Assembly (NCBI GenBank): GCA_046594105.1
Contig: JBKJQB010000199.1
Coordinates: forward strand, 1 to 33,085
DNA length: 33,085 nucleotides
Reading direction: 5' to 3'
From: JBDSGC01 sp046594105
GTDB taxonomy: Bacteria; Acidobacteriota; Thermoanaerobaculia; Gp7-AA8
The notes under the pieces are model-generated. The model saw nothing but the letters and a program-made list of their open reading frames with translations, made no database searches and was not told the DNA's origin. The translations under genes were made by a program, and so were the position numbers. Positions 7,991-16,682 of the stretch are shown one piece after another; positions within the stretch are counted from its first letter, which is position 1; each line of letters starts with the position of its first letter.

Positions 7991-9253
7991 ATGACGGACC
8001 CACATCGCGCCGCAATCATTGCCATCGGATCGGAGATGCTGGGTCCTGCACGACTGGACACCAACTCCCTCAAGCTGACCAGCGCGATGGAGACCTACGG
8101 CGTTCCGCTGGTGCGCAAGAGCGTCGTGGGCGACTCGCTGAGCGATCTGGTCGATGAGATCCGTTTTTCGTTCAGCAACTCCGAGATCCTGATCACCAGC
8201 GGTGGCCTCGGTCCCACCGAAGACGACCTCACACGTGAGGCACTGGCAGAGGCGTTCGGGCTGAGCATGGAAGTCGATCGCAACCTCATGGAGCGGCTGG
8301 AAGCGCGCTTTGCTGCGCGCGGTGTGAAGATGGCCGAGGTCAATCGGAAGCAGGCGAACGTCTTCCGTGGGCAGACGACCTTGCTCAATGAGCGTGGCAC
8401 CGCTCCCGGCTTTCATCTGCAGCTCAGCGGAAAGCATGTGTGGGTCTTTCCCGGCGTGCCGCACGAGCTGGAGTGGATGACGGCCACCTACTTCACTCCA
8501 TGGCTCCAGCAGTTGATCGGATCGGTGGCTCGTTACCGGAGGGTCCTCAAGGTCACCGGCCTCGGCGAGTCCGCGGTGGAGGAGCGCATCAAGCCCTTCT
8601 ACGACGCCCACCGCGAGGAGCCGCTGACCATCCTCGCCACCAGCGGCGGAGTGGAACTGCATCTGATGGCCACGGGCGCGGAAGCGGAGGCCCGATCGGT
8701 CATCGCCTCGCGCGAGCAGGAACTGCTGCGACTCCTCGGCGACAAGATCTTCGGCTTCGACAACGATCTCCTCGAGGGGGTCCTGGGCCGGCTGCTCACC
8801 GAACGCAAAGCAACCGTCTCCACGGCAGAGTCCTGCACCGGCGGGCTGCTGGGATCGCGCATCACCGACGTTGCGGGCAGCTCGAAGTACTACCTGGGCG
8901 GCGTGGTCTGCTACAGCGGCGAGGCGAAGGTGGCGCTGGCCGGCGTCGATCCCGCGCTGATCGCGGAGCACGGCGAGGTCTCCGAGGCGGTGGCCATCGC
9001 GCTGGCGCAAGGGATCCGCGCGCGGTTCGGGTCGACGTATGGCGTGGGAGTGACCGGCATCGCCGGACCGGGTGGCGGCTCGGAGGCCAAGCCGGTGGGC
9101 ACGGTGCACATCGCAGTGGCCGGGCCGGAGAGGCACGAGCACCGCAAGCTGTACTGGCCGATGGAGCGCACGCTGTTCAAGCGATTCTCTACCCAGTCGG
9201 CCCTCGATCTGCTCCGCTTGTTCGTGCTGCGCGGCACAACTTTTGGAGCGTGA
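7991..9253 (+). CDS. cinA: CinA-type competence/damage protein with nicotinamide-nucleotide amidase domain
   Basis: A 420-residue protein with the two usual CinA domains. The N-terminal part (about 1-170) is the MoaB/MogA-like molybdopterin-binding fold (AIIAIGSEML, ITSGGLGPTEDDLTREAL), which in CinA carries ADP-ribose pyrophosphatase activity. The C-terminal part (about 265-415) is the PncC domain, deamidating NMN in pyridine nucleotide salvage, with STAESCTGG at 277-285 and GVTGIAGPGGG. ATG 7991 gives the standard length; the longer frame upstream is repeat sequence. No clear ribosome binding site was seen. The C-terminal residues, roughly FVLRGTTFGA, and the TGA stop lie within the 84-bp repeat, so the native C-terminus was probably replaced. 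Confidence 0.95.
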   Translation: MTDPHRAAIIAIGSEMLGPARLDTNSLKLTSAMETYGVPLVRKSVVGDSLSDLVDEIRFSFSNSEILITSGGLGPTEDDLTREALAEAFGLSMEVDRNLMERLEARFAARGVKMAEVNRKQANVFRGQTTLLNERGTAPGFHLQLSGKHVWVFPGVPHELEWMTATYFTPWLQQLIGSVARYRRVLKVTGLGESAVEERIKPFYDAHREEPLTILATSGGVELHLMATGAEAEARSVIASREQELLRLLGDKIFGFDNDLLEGVLGRLLTERKATVSTAESCTGGLLGSRITDVAGSSKYYLGGVVCYSGEAKVALAGVDPALIAEHGEVSEAVAIALAQGIRARFGSTYGVGVTGIAGPGGGSEAKPVGTVHIAVAGPERHEHRKLYWPMERTLFKRFSTQSALDLLRLFVLRGTTFGA

Positions 9254-9301
9254 TCCTGGCGGAGCCTTGGGCAACCAGCGCCGCCGGCCGTGCCGGCCTA
9301 G
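9219..9301 (+). repeat. 84-bp CTAG-bounded repeat, copy 2 (overlaps cinA 3' end)
   Basis: From CTGCGCGGCA at 9227 to GGCCTAG at 9301 it aligns with copy 4 with about four substitutions and one missing base. The left CTAGGAGC end is not recognisable. The left third is coding for the end of CinA, whose TGA stop is at 9251-9253. The right CTAG (9298-9301) gives the TAG stop of rseP on the other strand. Two convergent genes thus both end inside a single repeat. Confidence 0.88.
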
Positions 9302-10614
9302 CCTTTTCGCATCAGCAGCACGTTGGTGATCACGTCGTTGTAGAGGACCACGATCATCAGCGCCGCGAGGGCGGCGAAGCCGACCTGCTGGATTCGTTCT
9401 TTTACGCGCAGGGAAAGGTCACGCCGGATGGCTCCCTCGATCAGCAGGATCATGATGTGTCCGCCGTCGAGGACCGGAATGGGCAGCAGGTTCATGATCC
9501 CCAGCTGCAGCGAGATCATGGCCATCAGAGCGATGACTTCGATCCATCCGCGCCGGAGCATCTCGCCGGAGATCCTGGCGATGGAGAGGGGGCCGCTGAG
9601 CTCCTTGACGCTGGCTTCGGCCCGGAACAGGCGGCCCAGAGTCAGGAAGGCGTACTTGGTCATCTTGATGTTCTGCTGGATGCTCTGGCCGATGGCCGGG
9701 ATCAGCGAGAGCTTGTGGATCTCCGTCGGCGGCAGGAAGCCGCGATACGGATCGGCGGCGTCAAACTTTCCGCCGGGCAGGGTGGCCTCGAACGGCCGGG
9801 AGCCGCGCACCATGCTCAACACCACCGGAGCGGTCTGCGACTTGGAGATGATGGTGTCCAGCTGGTACAGGTCGGTGATGGGAGCGCCGTTGACGCGGGC
9901 GATCCGGTCGCCGGTCTGGATGCCGGCTCTGGCGGCCGGTGAGCTGGGTCGGACCCGGCCGACGATCGGATCGATCATGGGCCGGATGCCGGCGCGGCCG
10001 ACCGGGCCGAACTCGCTGTTCTCGCGGTCGGGCGTCATGATCGTGGAGTGGCGCACGCCGTTGCGCAGGTAATCGACGTGAAGCGGCGTTCCGGCGTGCA
10101 TGGAGATGGCCAGCTTGAGATCGTCGAAGCTGTCGGTGGCCTCCCCGTCGATGGCCACGATGCGGTCGCCGGTCTGCAGCCCTGCGCGCGCGGCCGGTTT
10201 GGCCGGCACCACTTCACCGAGCGTGGTGTGCACGATCAGCGACTCGGTCCCGACCATGCCCAGGATGGTCACGAAGATGACGGCGATGAGGACGTTCATC
10301 GCCGGGCCGGCCACCAGGATCAGGAAGCGCTGCCATTTCGGTTTCGACAGGAACTCGTCGGGAGTGGCTTCCAGATTCTCCTCAGGATTGTCGCCGGCCA
10401 TCCGGACGTAGCCGCCCAGCGGGATGAGGGAGACCCGATAGTCGGTGGGACCTTTCTGAAAGCCGAACAGCCGCTTCCCGAAGCCGAAGGAAAAGACCAG
10501 GACGCGCACCCGGAACAGTTTGGCTACGAAGAAGTGACCGCTCTCGTGCGCGAAGATGAGAAATCCGAGCACGATGACGAACGCCACGAAGTTGGTGAGG
10601 AAGTTCTGGGCCAT
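9298..10614 (-). CDS. rseP: Site-2 protease RseP (M50 intramembrane zinc metalloprotease)
   Basis: A 438-residue inner-membrane protease that cleaves anti-sigma factors and remnant signal peptides within the bilayer. The first helix carries the zinc-binding HESGH at residues 23-27. Two PDZ domains follow, each with the PAARAGLQTGDRI-type ligand loop (about 140-190 and 225-275). The third zinc ligand is Asp383 in PVLDGGH near the C-terminus, between the last membrane helices. Length and layout match RseP. It is the last gene of a minus-strand run uppS-cdsA-dxr-rseP, 49 bases after dxr, a widely conserved order. Its TAG stop comes from the right end of the 84-bp repeat. No strong ribosome binding site precedes the ATG. 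Confidence 0.96.
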   Translation of the reverse strand: MAQNFLTNFVAFVIVLGFLIFAHESGHFFVAKLFRVRVLVFSFGFGKRLFGFQKGPTDYRVSLIPLGGYVRMAGDNPEENLEATPDEFLSKPKWQRFLILVAGPAMNVLIAVIFVTILGMVGTESLIVHTTLGEVVPAKPAARAGLQTGDRIVAIDGEATDSFDDLKLAISMHAGTPLHVDYLRNGVRHSTIMTPDRENSEFGPVGRAGIRPMIDPIVGRVRPSSPAARAGIQTGDRIARVNGAPITDLYQLDTIISKSQTAPVVLSMVRGSRPFEATLPGGKFDAADPYRGFLPPTEIHKLSLIPAIGQSIQQNIKMTKYAFLTLGRLFRAEASVKELSGPLSIARISGEMLRRGWIEVIALMAMISLQLGIMNLLPIPVLDGGHIMILLIEGAIRRDLSLRVKERIQQVGFAALAALMIVVLYNDVITNVLLMRKG

Positions 10615-10663
10615 AGAGTCTGCTTTGGCGCCGCTTCGCGGCCGCCGGGATGATCAGGAATGA

Positions 10664-11824
10664 TCAGCGATTCAGTGCAACATCAATTTTCCGCGCTTCG
10701 TTCCGGGCCCACTGGTCCCAGTGGAGGGCTTCCTCCACAGACCGGACCGGGGTCACCGATCCGGCATGACGGTCGAGCACGCGGCTCACTACCTCTACGA
10801 TCTCCACGAAGGGAAGTTCCCCGGCCAGGAAGCGCTCCACAGCGATCTCATTCGCGGCATTGAGCACCGCGGGCATCGATCCGCCTGCACTGAGGGCGGC
10901 GTAGGCCAGAGCCACGGCGGGAAAGCGGGCCGTGTCCACTTCCGAGAACTCCAGGTTGCTCATCCGTGCCAGATCCAGCCGGGCGAAGGGTGCGGCGATC
11001 CGGTGGGGATAGAGAAGAGCGTATTGAACGGGGAACTTCATGTCGGTCGTCGAGAGCTGAGCGATGATCGACCCGTCCACGAACTCGACCATGGAGTGCA
11101 CGATGGACTGGGGATGGATGAGGATGTCGATCCGCTCGGGAGGCATGGCGAAAAGGTGATGGGCCTCGATGACCTCCAATCCTTTGTTCATCATGGTGGC
11201 GGAGTCGATGGAGATCTTGCTGCCCATCTTCCATGTGGGATGGGCCAGGGCATCGGCGATGGTGATCCTTCCAAACGATTCGGGCTCCCGATGAAGGAAG
11301 GGGCCACCGGAAGCGGTGAGAATGATGCGCTGCACTTCCGCGGACGTTGCACAGCGCAGGGCCTGATGGACCGCGTTGTGCTCGGAGTCGACGGGAAGGA
11401 TCTCGCCGCCGTGCTCCGCGGCGGCGCGGGTCATGACATCTCCTGCAGCGACGAGGACCTCTTTGTTCGCCAGGCCCACGCGCTTGCCGGCCTGCAGTGC
11501 GGCGAACACCGGCGGGATGCCGGCGGCACCGACGATTGCGGCGATCACCGCGTCGGCTTCGGGCAGCGAGGCGACGGCGCAGGCGCCCTGCGGTCCCCAG
11601 ACCACTTCGGTGTCCCCCACGCGCGAGCGCAACGCCAGCGCCGCCTTCTCCTCGCGTACCGAAACGAGGCGGGGCCGGTAGCGCTTCACTTGCTCGACGA
11701 GCAGATCGAGATTGCCTCCCGCTGCCAGCGCCACCACGCGCAACTCCTCCGGGAAAGCATCCACGACGGCGAGCGTGGAGCGGCCGACGGAACCGGTGCT
11801 GCCGAGAATGGAGACGTTTCGCAT
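10664..11824 (-). CDS. dxr: 1-deoxy-D-xylulose 5-phosphate reductoisomerase
   Basis: A 386-residue enzyme of the non-mevalonate isoprenoid pathway, converting DXP to 2-C-methyl-D-erythritol 4-phosphate with NADPH. The NADPH loop GSTGSVG is at residues 8-14 and NKE at 120-122. The metal-binding VDSEHN at 145-150 has Asp146 and Glu148, and the substrate-closing HPQSIVHSMVEF and STTDMKFP segments follow. ATG 11824 begins directly with the conserved MRNVSILGSTG; the longer open frame runs back into cdsA. It lies 23 bases after cdsA and is probably co-transcribed with it. Its product supplies isoprenoid units for the UppS product encoded two genes upstream. Confidence 0.97.
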   Translation of the reverse strand: MRNVSILGSTGSVGRSTLAVVDAFPEELRVVALAAGGNLDLLVEQVKRYRPRLVSVREEKAALALRSRVGDTEVVWGPQGACAVASLPEADAVIAAIVGAAGIPPVFAALQAGKRVGLANKEVLVAAGDVMTRAAAEHGGEILPVDSEHNAVHQALRCATSAEVQRIILTASGGPFLHREPESFGRITIADALAHPTWKMGSKISIDSATMMNKGLEVIEAHHLFAMPPERIDILIHPQSIVHSMVEFVDGSIIAQLSTTDMKFPVQYALLYPHRIAAPFARLDLARMSNLEFSEVDTARFPAVALAYAALSAGGSMPAVLNAANEIAVERFLAGELPFVEIVEVVSRVLDRHAGSVTPVRSVEEALHWDQWARNEARKIDVALNR

Positions 11825-11847
11825 GGAGAAGGGTGGGTGGCCCGGAA

Positions 11848-12678
11848 CTACGCCGACATGATCTTGAAGCTCTGGAAGTGGTGAACGATGAGGAACCAGT
11901 AGACGTAGAGAATTGGCGCGGTGAACAGGATGGAGTCGAGGCGGTCGAGGAACCCGCCGTGGCCGGGGAGGAGCGTGCCGGAGTCCTTCACCCCGCTGGA
12001 ACGCTTCCACATCGATTCCGCGAGGTCGCCGATGATCCCGGTGACCGAAAGAAGGATCGCCGCAATCACCGTGTGGATGAGCGGGAACGCCGGAATGACG
12101 GTGTAGTGAAGCACCAGCGCGGCGATGATGGAGGCCAGCACTCCGCCCGCTGCACCCTCAATCGTTTTCTTCGGACTGATGCTCGGCGATAGTTTGTGGC
12201 GGCCGAACTTGCGACCGCAGTAGTACGCGCCGGCATCGCCGAGCCACACCACCACCACCAGGAAGAAGATGAGCTTCGCTCCTTCCGGAAAATCATTGCG
12301 GATGCGGATGAGCGACCCGCCAAGCATCCCCACGTACAGCGTGGCCAGCACGGAGATGGCGCTGGCCGGAAGGGCCTGTTCGAGATCGCCGCCGGCGAAG
12401 ACGTAGAAGGCGGGAATGACCAGCAGCGTCAGGAAGACGCCCATCTCCACGGAGATGGGTTCCAGTACAAACGCAGCGAGGATGAAGGTCATCGCCGCGA
12501 GGCAGAGCGGTACGGGGATGCGATAGCCCTTCTTCCTGCCGAGGTCGAGGAACTCATAGAGCGCCAGGCCGCAGACCAGCGCGATGAAGGCATCGTAGAG
12601 GTAGGGATGGGCCCAGCCGACCACCCAGACGATGATGGGCACCCCGACCAGAGCGGTCAGTTCACGGGTGTACTTCAA
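11848..12678 (-). CDS. cdsA: Phosphatidate cytidylyltransferase
   Basis: A 276-residue polytopic membrane enzyme that makes CDP-diacylglycerol from phosphatidate and CTP, the branch point of phospholipid synthesis. There are about seven to eight hydrophobic segments. The family signature is near the C-terminus: S-x-x-K-D-S-G-x-L-L-P-G-H-G-G-x-L-D-R-x-D-S (ending around residue 249), preceded by the conserved SPKKTIEGAAGG. The start appears to be TTG at 12678, with GGAG about seven bases upstream. The gene sits 31 bases after uppS and 23 bases before dxr, so it is most likely part of the same operon. Confidence 0.95.
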   Translation of the reverse strand: MKYTRELTALVGVPIIVWVVGWAHPYLYDAFIALVCGLALYEFLDLGRKKGYRIPVPLCLAAMTFILAAFVLEPISVEMGVFLTLLVIPAFYVFAGGDLEQALPASAISVLATLYVGMLGGSLIRIRNDFPEGAKLIFFLVVVVWLGDAGAYYCGRKFGRHKLSPSISPKKTIEGAAGGVLASIIAALVLHYTVIPAFPLIHTVIAAILLSVTGIIGDLAESMWKRSSGVKDSGTLLPGHGGFLDRLDSILFTAPILYVYWFLIVHHFQSFKIMSA

Positions 12679-12709
12679 GAGGGGCTCCGCAACGAAGTCA
12701 CATACTCCA

Positions 12710-13528
12710 TCAGGATGACGTACGCCCGTCGGCCTCGATGAATATTTCGGCGTCCGACTCGTCCACGCCGCCGTAGCGCCGCTCGCGCGTCTGGAAGTCG
12801 AGGATGGCTTCGAAGAGATTGCATTTCCGGAAATCAGGCCACAGCACTTTGGTCACATGGATCTCGGCATAGGCGATCTGCCAGAGCAGAAAGTTCGAGA
12901 CGCGCAGCTCGCCACTGGTGCGAATCAGGAGATCGGGATCCTCGATATTCGCGGTGTAGAGGTGATCGGCGAAGAACTGTTCATCGATCACCGCGTCGGA
13001 CATCTCCCGTTCGCGGAGAACGGCCATCACCCGGTTGACGGCGTCGACGATCTCGGCCCGGCCGCCGTAGTTGAGGGCGATCTGAAACACCAGGCCGCTG
13101 TTGCCCGACGTCTCCTCCTGGGCGTATCGCAATTCGCGCTGGACGCTGGGGTCGAGGCCTTCCAGCCGGCCGATGGGCAGGAAGCGGATGTTGTTCTCCA
13201 TCAGGTTCGCCAGCTCTTTTCGGAGGTACTCCTTGAGCAGCATCATCAAGGTGGCGATCTCGAAGCGCGGCCGCTTCCAGTTCTCCACGGAGAAGGCGTA
13301 GAGGGTGATGACCGGAAGCTCCAGGCGGGCTGCCGTCTCCACGATCTCCCGGACCGAAGCGATGCCGGCACGGTGGCCCTCCACCCGCGGAAGGTTGCGG
13401 GCACGAGCCCAGCGGCCGTTGCCGTCCATGATCACCGCGACGTGCCTGGGAAGCCGCTTCAAATCGATTTTCTCGAGAAGTGTTTCCTCCATCGAGCCGG
13501 GTTCCGCCAGCTTTCGCAGATCGATCAT
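12710..13528 (-). CDS. uppS: Isoprenyl (undecaprenyl diphosphate) synthase
   Basis: A cis-prenyltransferase of up to 272 residues that adds isopentenyl units to farnesyl diphosphate. The product, undecaprenyl diphosphate, is the lipid carrier for peptidoglycan and surface glycans. The catalytic loop VAVIMDGNGRWA is at residues 30-41, with Asp35 as the essential acid. Further family blocks are LTLYAFSVENWKRP-like (ITLYAFSVENWKRP), LNYGGRAEIVDAVN and DLLIRTSGELRVSNFLLWQ. The ATG at 13528 is used here; a second ATG at 13492 would give about 260 residues, closer to the usual 250, and neither has a clear ribosome binding site. It follows truA after 157 bases and precedes cdsA, dxr and rseP. Confidence 0.95.
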   Translation of the reverse strand: MIDLRKLAEPGSMEETLLEKIDLKRLPRHVAVIMDGNGRWARARNLPRVEGHRAGIASVREIVETAARLELPVITLYAFSVENWKRPRFEIATLMMLLKEYLRKELANLMENNIRFLPIGRLEGLDPSVQRELRYAQEETSGNSGLVFQIALNYGGRAEIVDAVNRVMAVLREREMSDAVIDEQFFADHLYTANIEDPDLLIRTSGELRVSNFLLWQIAYAEIHVTKVLWPDFRKCNLFEAILDFQTRERRYGGVDESDAEIFIEADGRTSS

Positions 13529-13685
13529 CAGAAGGGAGGGATCTTAGCGCGCTTCCGCCAGCTTGTCAGTGGAAGCATGGCCTCCTGCCGGATCGGCAGA
13601 CAGCGAAGTCAGCCAGTGCACGACGGATGCAATCGAAAAGGCTTTCCAGCGTTTCGCAGCCACGCCCGCCCTCGGCTCGAATCGT

Positions 13686-14414
13686 TCAATAACGGATCTC
13701 CCAGAGGGTGAGACCTTTCGCCGGCGCGGTCCATCGGGCGGTTTCGAACAGGGGCTCCAGGGAGCGTGCCAGCATCTGGGGTGCGATTTTTCCGCGACCG
13801 ATCTCGATCAGCGACCCGGCGATTCTGCGGACCATCGATCGCAGAAAGCCGTCAGCGGTCACCTCGATCAGCACACGCTCGCCGGCCCGTTCCACGGTGA
13901 TGCTCTCCACCGTGCGCACCGTCGAACTGACCTCAGGGGAGGCCACAGTGAAGGCCGCAAAATCGTGGGATCCCCGCAGCGGTTGCGCCACCGCGTGCAT
14001 GAGGGCAGCGTCCAGTGACATCGGCACATGGGTGTGCGTCTCCGCCGTGAAGACGTCGGCAAAGGGGGCGTTCCAGATCTGGTAGCGGTAGGTCTTGGAC
14101 TTTGCCTGAAAGCGGCAGTGAAAGTCGTCTGCCACTTCCTCGACCGAAGCCACGCGGATGTCGGAGGGAAGAAGTTCGTTCATTCCGGACTGGAGTCCGT
14201 GCGGATCGATGGAGAACGGAAGGTCGGCGTGCACCTTCTGGGCTCGGGCGTGGACGCCGGAATCGGTCCGTCCTGCTCCTTCTACCCGGATGGTGCTCTG
14301 GAACATGCGCGCCAGCGCCGCCTCGAAGACCGATTGCACGGCGGTGGCGTTGGTCTGCATCTGCCAGCCGGCATAGCGCGTCCCGAGGTACTGCAGCGTG
14401 AAGAGGACGCGCAT
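13686..14414 (-). CDS. truA: tRNA pseudouridine(38-40) synthase TruA
   Basis: A 242-residue enzyme that converts uridines 38-40 of the tRNA anticodon arm to pseudouridine. The catalytic block GAGRTDSGVHA is at residues 47-57, with Asp51 as the nucleophile. YLGTRYAGWQ near the N-terminus and the C-terminal FLRSMVRRIAG segment are also typical. Length is normal for the family. It may head the minus-strand envelope operon, since uppS follows after 157 bases; that gap is long enough to hold a separate promoter. Upstream lies the large hairpin repeat at 14555-14760. Confidence 0.95.
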   Translation of the reverse strand: MRVLFTLQYLGTRYAGWQMQTNATAVQSVFEAALARMFQSTIRVEGAGRTDSGVHARAQKVHADLPFSIDPHGLQSGMNELLPSDIRVASVEEVADDFHCRFQAKSKTYRYQIWNAPFADVFTAETHTHVPMSLDAALMHAVAQPLRGSHDFAAFTVASPEVSSTVRTVESITVERAGERVLIEVTADGFLRSMVRRIAGSLIEIGRGKIAPQMLARSLEPLFETARWTAPAKGLTLWEIRY

Positions 14415-14770
14415 GGGTCAGAGCAGCGGTCTGGCGGGGAAAAGGGCGACCAATCTAGATCTCTGACTTGAAGGCGGGATCCGGGTTTCATCCCTCAATC
14501 GCTCCGCCCGCACAGTGCGCTCGCTTCGAACGAACCGTCTCTTGCAGCTCTCGTGAGATCTTGTTGCCTTCGGAGCGCCGGCATCCTGCCGGCCGGTCCG
14601 CGGGCATCCTGCCCGCAGGAGCTCGCCCGAATAGCGCCGGCTGGAAGCCGGCGGACCGGCCGGCAAGGATGCCGGCGCTCCGTTCGCTCCGCTCAGAAGA
14701 ACGAAGCGCACGTTCATCACGCCATCATCGGCGCACAGCGCCGTTCCCCTGCTCAGGATGGCGGCACTTC
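14415..14770. other. Intergenic stretch between truA and the VWFA-like gene, mostly repeat
   Basis: This 356-base gap separates two tandem minus-strand genes. About 206 bases of it (14555-14760) are a family B repeat with a large hairpin. The remaining part, 14415-14554, next to the truA start would carry the truA promoter, but no good -10/-35 pair stands out to me. No tRNA-like cloverleaf and no credible short gene was seen. Confidence 0.55.
14555..14760 (+). repeat. Interspersed repeat family B, long copy with 31-bp stem
   Basis: The ends match the copy at 7805-7925 (GAGATCTTGTTGCCTTCGG at the left, GCTCAGGATG at the right). In place of the short hairpin there is an expanded palindrome. 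The 31 bases at 14571-14601 (starting CGGAGCGCCGGCATCC) are the reverse complement of 14651-14682 except for one extra base. The loop of about 49 bases holds two smaller hairpins of the same flavour, GCGGGCATCCTGCCCGC and GCCGGCTGGAAGCCGGC. The element ends about ten bases from the stop codon of the VWFA-like gene. Confidence 0.88.
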
Positions 14771-16465
14771 CTACCGCAGATCCTGAGCGATGACCTGCTG
14801 GCGGTCAAAGCCGGTTACGTTCGACACGTCGTCGATCACTCCCACGGAGACCTTGTTCACGCCCGGTTCCATCACCAGGTCGAGAACGTAGGTGTAGTAC
14901 TTGCCTTTGGTCTTCTCGAAGTCTTCCTTCGGCACTCGGATCGTCGTTGTGCGGTGGGAGACGTCCGACATGTCACCCTCCTTGTTGGCCACGCCGACGT
15001 AGACGGTGAATCCTCCCAGATAGGCCTCGCCCTGGGGGAGAAGGGTGAGGTTGTCCATGGGCACCTGGACCTCGATGGGAACGCGGAACATCTCGTCCGC
15101 AGCGAGCGGTGTATTGATCTTGACGGCGATCTTGAGGTCGTTCGCCTTGGATCGGTAAAGGAGGTTGGCGATGACCCGGTCGTTCATTTCGGCGAAGGTG
15201 GATTTCTCGACAAACGTCTGGCGGTTGCGCACGCGGAGACTGCGATTCTTCACCCGCACTTCGAGCGATCGCTGCCGGTCGACGCGTTCGGTCCCGCCGC
15301 GGTACCCCAGGGAGTAATACGAGTCGAGATCGCGCTCGATGTTCTTGAAGGCCCTGGCGTAGTTGTTGGTATTGATGGCCGCGAGGCCACCGGTCATCTC
15401 GGCGAGGAGCTGGAGGGAGTCGGTGCTGTTGCTGACGGCCGCCTGCGACACACTGAAGGAAACCGGCTTGGCGTTCTCCGCGCTGTTGCCTTCGTTCGCC
15501 GCTCCCAGCCCGCCAGCGTGAAGGGCGTACAGGGTGATCCCGTTCGCGTTTGCGGTCCTGGCCACGGACTGGATGTAGCTATTGCCGTCGAAGCTCATGC
15601 TCTCCAGAACCCCGGAGCCACCGGCCGACCAGCCCTTTTCCTTCGCGGTCTCATCCAGCATGTAGAACATCTCGCGGCCCGGCTGGATCTGGAATCCCTC
15701 CGTGGTCAGGACCAGAACCTTCTTGCCTTCCACGCCGGCCAGCGTGGTCATCAACCCGTTGATCGAGTCGACGCTCTGACGGAGGTCATGTTCCACGGAC
15801 GAAGCATAGGTCCGCGCCGAGGCCAGGCCCTCGTCGTAACTCTGGGCATCGCGGATTCGTCCTTCCACGTCCCGTTTCTCGCTGCGATTGGAGAGCCCCA
15901 GCGCCGATTCGCCTGCGATCACGTCGAGGGTCTGGGCGATCTGTTTGGGGTCACGGGTGAAGGTGGCCCGGATCTTCATGCTGCGGTTGAACGTGGCGAT
16001 CATCGCTTCGTCCCCCGGACGCATGACGTTCTTGGCGAAGTCCTTCATCTGGGTGAAAACGCGGTTGCGGTTGAAGGGAGCCAGGGAGAGGTTGTCGATG
16101 TAGAAAATGATCCGGCGCCGCATGTGCTCGGCGATCTCTTCCTTCGGCGGCGGCGGAGGGGCGGGGACGGCGGCATTCGGCGCTGCGGGAATGACTGCCA
16201 CCTGCGTGGCCGCTCTTCCCTCCACTTCGTAGAAATTCGAGATCGGCTTGAGTGCACCGTTCTCGAACAGTTCGAAGTCTTCCCGAGTCAGTCCGCGAAT
16301 GCTGTTGCCCTTCTTGTCGGTGACCACGACGTCCACGTTGATCACGCGAACGTCGATGTTCTCGCTGAGCTTGGGGACCTGAGACGCGGGCTGCTGCTGG
16401 GCGTTGAGGGGGACGATGCTGGCCGCGAGCGCGGCAAAGGCAAAGGTGATGTTCAGTCGGTTCAC
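14771..16465 (-). CDS. Secreted VWFA-related acidobacterial-type protein
   Basis: About 564 residues, resembling the VWFA-related family expanded in Acidobacteriota; function unknown. I chose the GTG at 16465, which has GGAG five bases upstream and opens a classical signal peptide (NRLNITFAFAALAASIVPLNA, cleavage probably before QQQ). A conserved N-terminal module follows (INVDVVVTDKKGNSIRGLTREDFELFENG), then a proline-rich stretch (PAPPPPPKEE) and a von Willebrand A-like domain starting RRRIIFYIDNLSL. The metal-binding MIDAS motif is not canonical, since DNLSL stands where DxSxS is expected. The C-terminal third is a beta-rich region. A longer open frame runs upstream over the dapF start and lacks support. 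It is divergent from dapF. Confidence 0.88.
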   Translation of the reverse strand: MNRLNITFAFAALAASIVPLNAQQQPASQVPKLSENIDVRVINVDVVVTDKKGNSIRGLTREDFELFENGALKPISNFYEVEGRAATQVAVIPAAPNAAVPAPPPPPKEEIAEHMRRRIIFYIDNLSLAPFNRNRVFTQMKDFAKNVMRPGDEAMIATFNRSMKIRATFTRDPKQIAQTLDVIAGESALGLSNRSEKRDVEGRIRDAQSYDEGLASARTYASSVEHDLRQSVDSINGLMTTLAGVEGKKVLVLTTEGFQIQPGREMFYMLDETAKEKGWSAGGSGVLESMSFDGNSYIQSVARTANANGITLYALHAGGLGAANEGNSAENAKPVSFSVSQAAVSNSTDSLQLLAEMTGGLAAINTNNYARAFKNIERDLDSYYSLGYRGGTERVDRQRSLEVRVKNRSLRVRNRQTFVEKSTFAEMNDRVIANLLYRSKANDLKIAVKINTPLAADEMFRVPIEVQVPMDNLTLLPQGEAYLGGFTVYVGVANKEGDMSDVSHRTTTIRVPKEDFEKTKGKYYTYVLDLVMEPGVNKVSVGVIDDVSNVTGFDRQQVIAQDLR

Positions 16466-16682
16466 AGGTTCTCCGGCGAGCGCGAGCGCGCCGAGCCGGG
16501 GCAACTCCGACTCCGCTGGCACTGTCACAGGCTCTGATGGATAGACGATTCTGCCACCCTCGCCGTTACATGCGAGAATAGGCGGGCGGTGCAAACCACC
16601 TCTCCGGATGAAAATTCCGATCGAGCCGGCGCCGTCCACGCCCCCGCCGCGACTCTTTCCATGACCCTTTCTTGACCTGATC

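Noticed and set aside
13529..13685. A small RNA or tRNA gene between uppS and truA
   Set aside because: No cloverleaf, no conserved T-loop sequence and no clear stem-terminator were seen.
14468..16537. A plus-strand frame of almost 690 residues across the VWFA-like gene
   Set aside because: It is antisense to a gene with a signal peptide, ribosome binding site and recognisable domains, and it starts inside a repeat.
16466..16682. Promoters for dapF and the VWFA-like gene in their shared upstream gap
   Set aside because: The gap must hold them, but I found no -35/-10 pair good enough to place.
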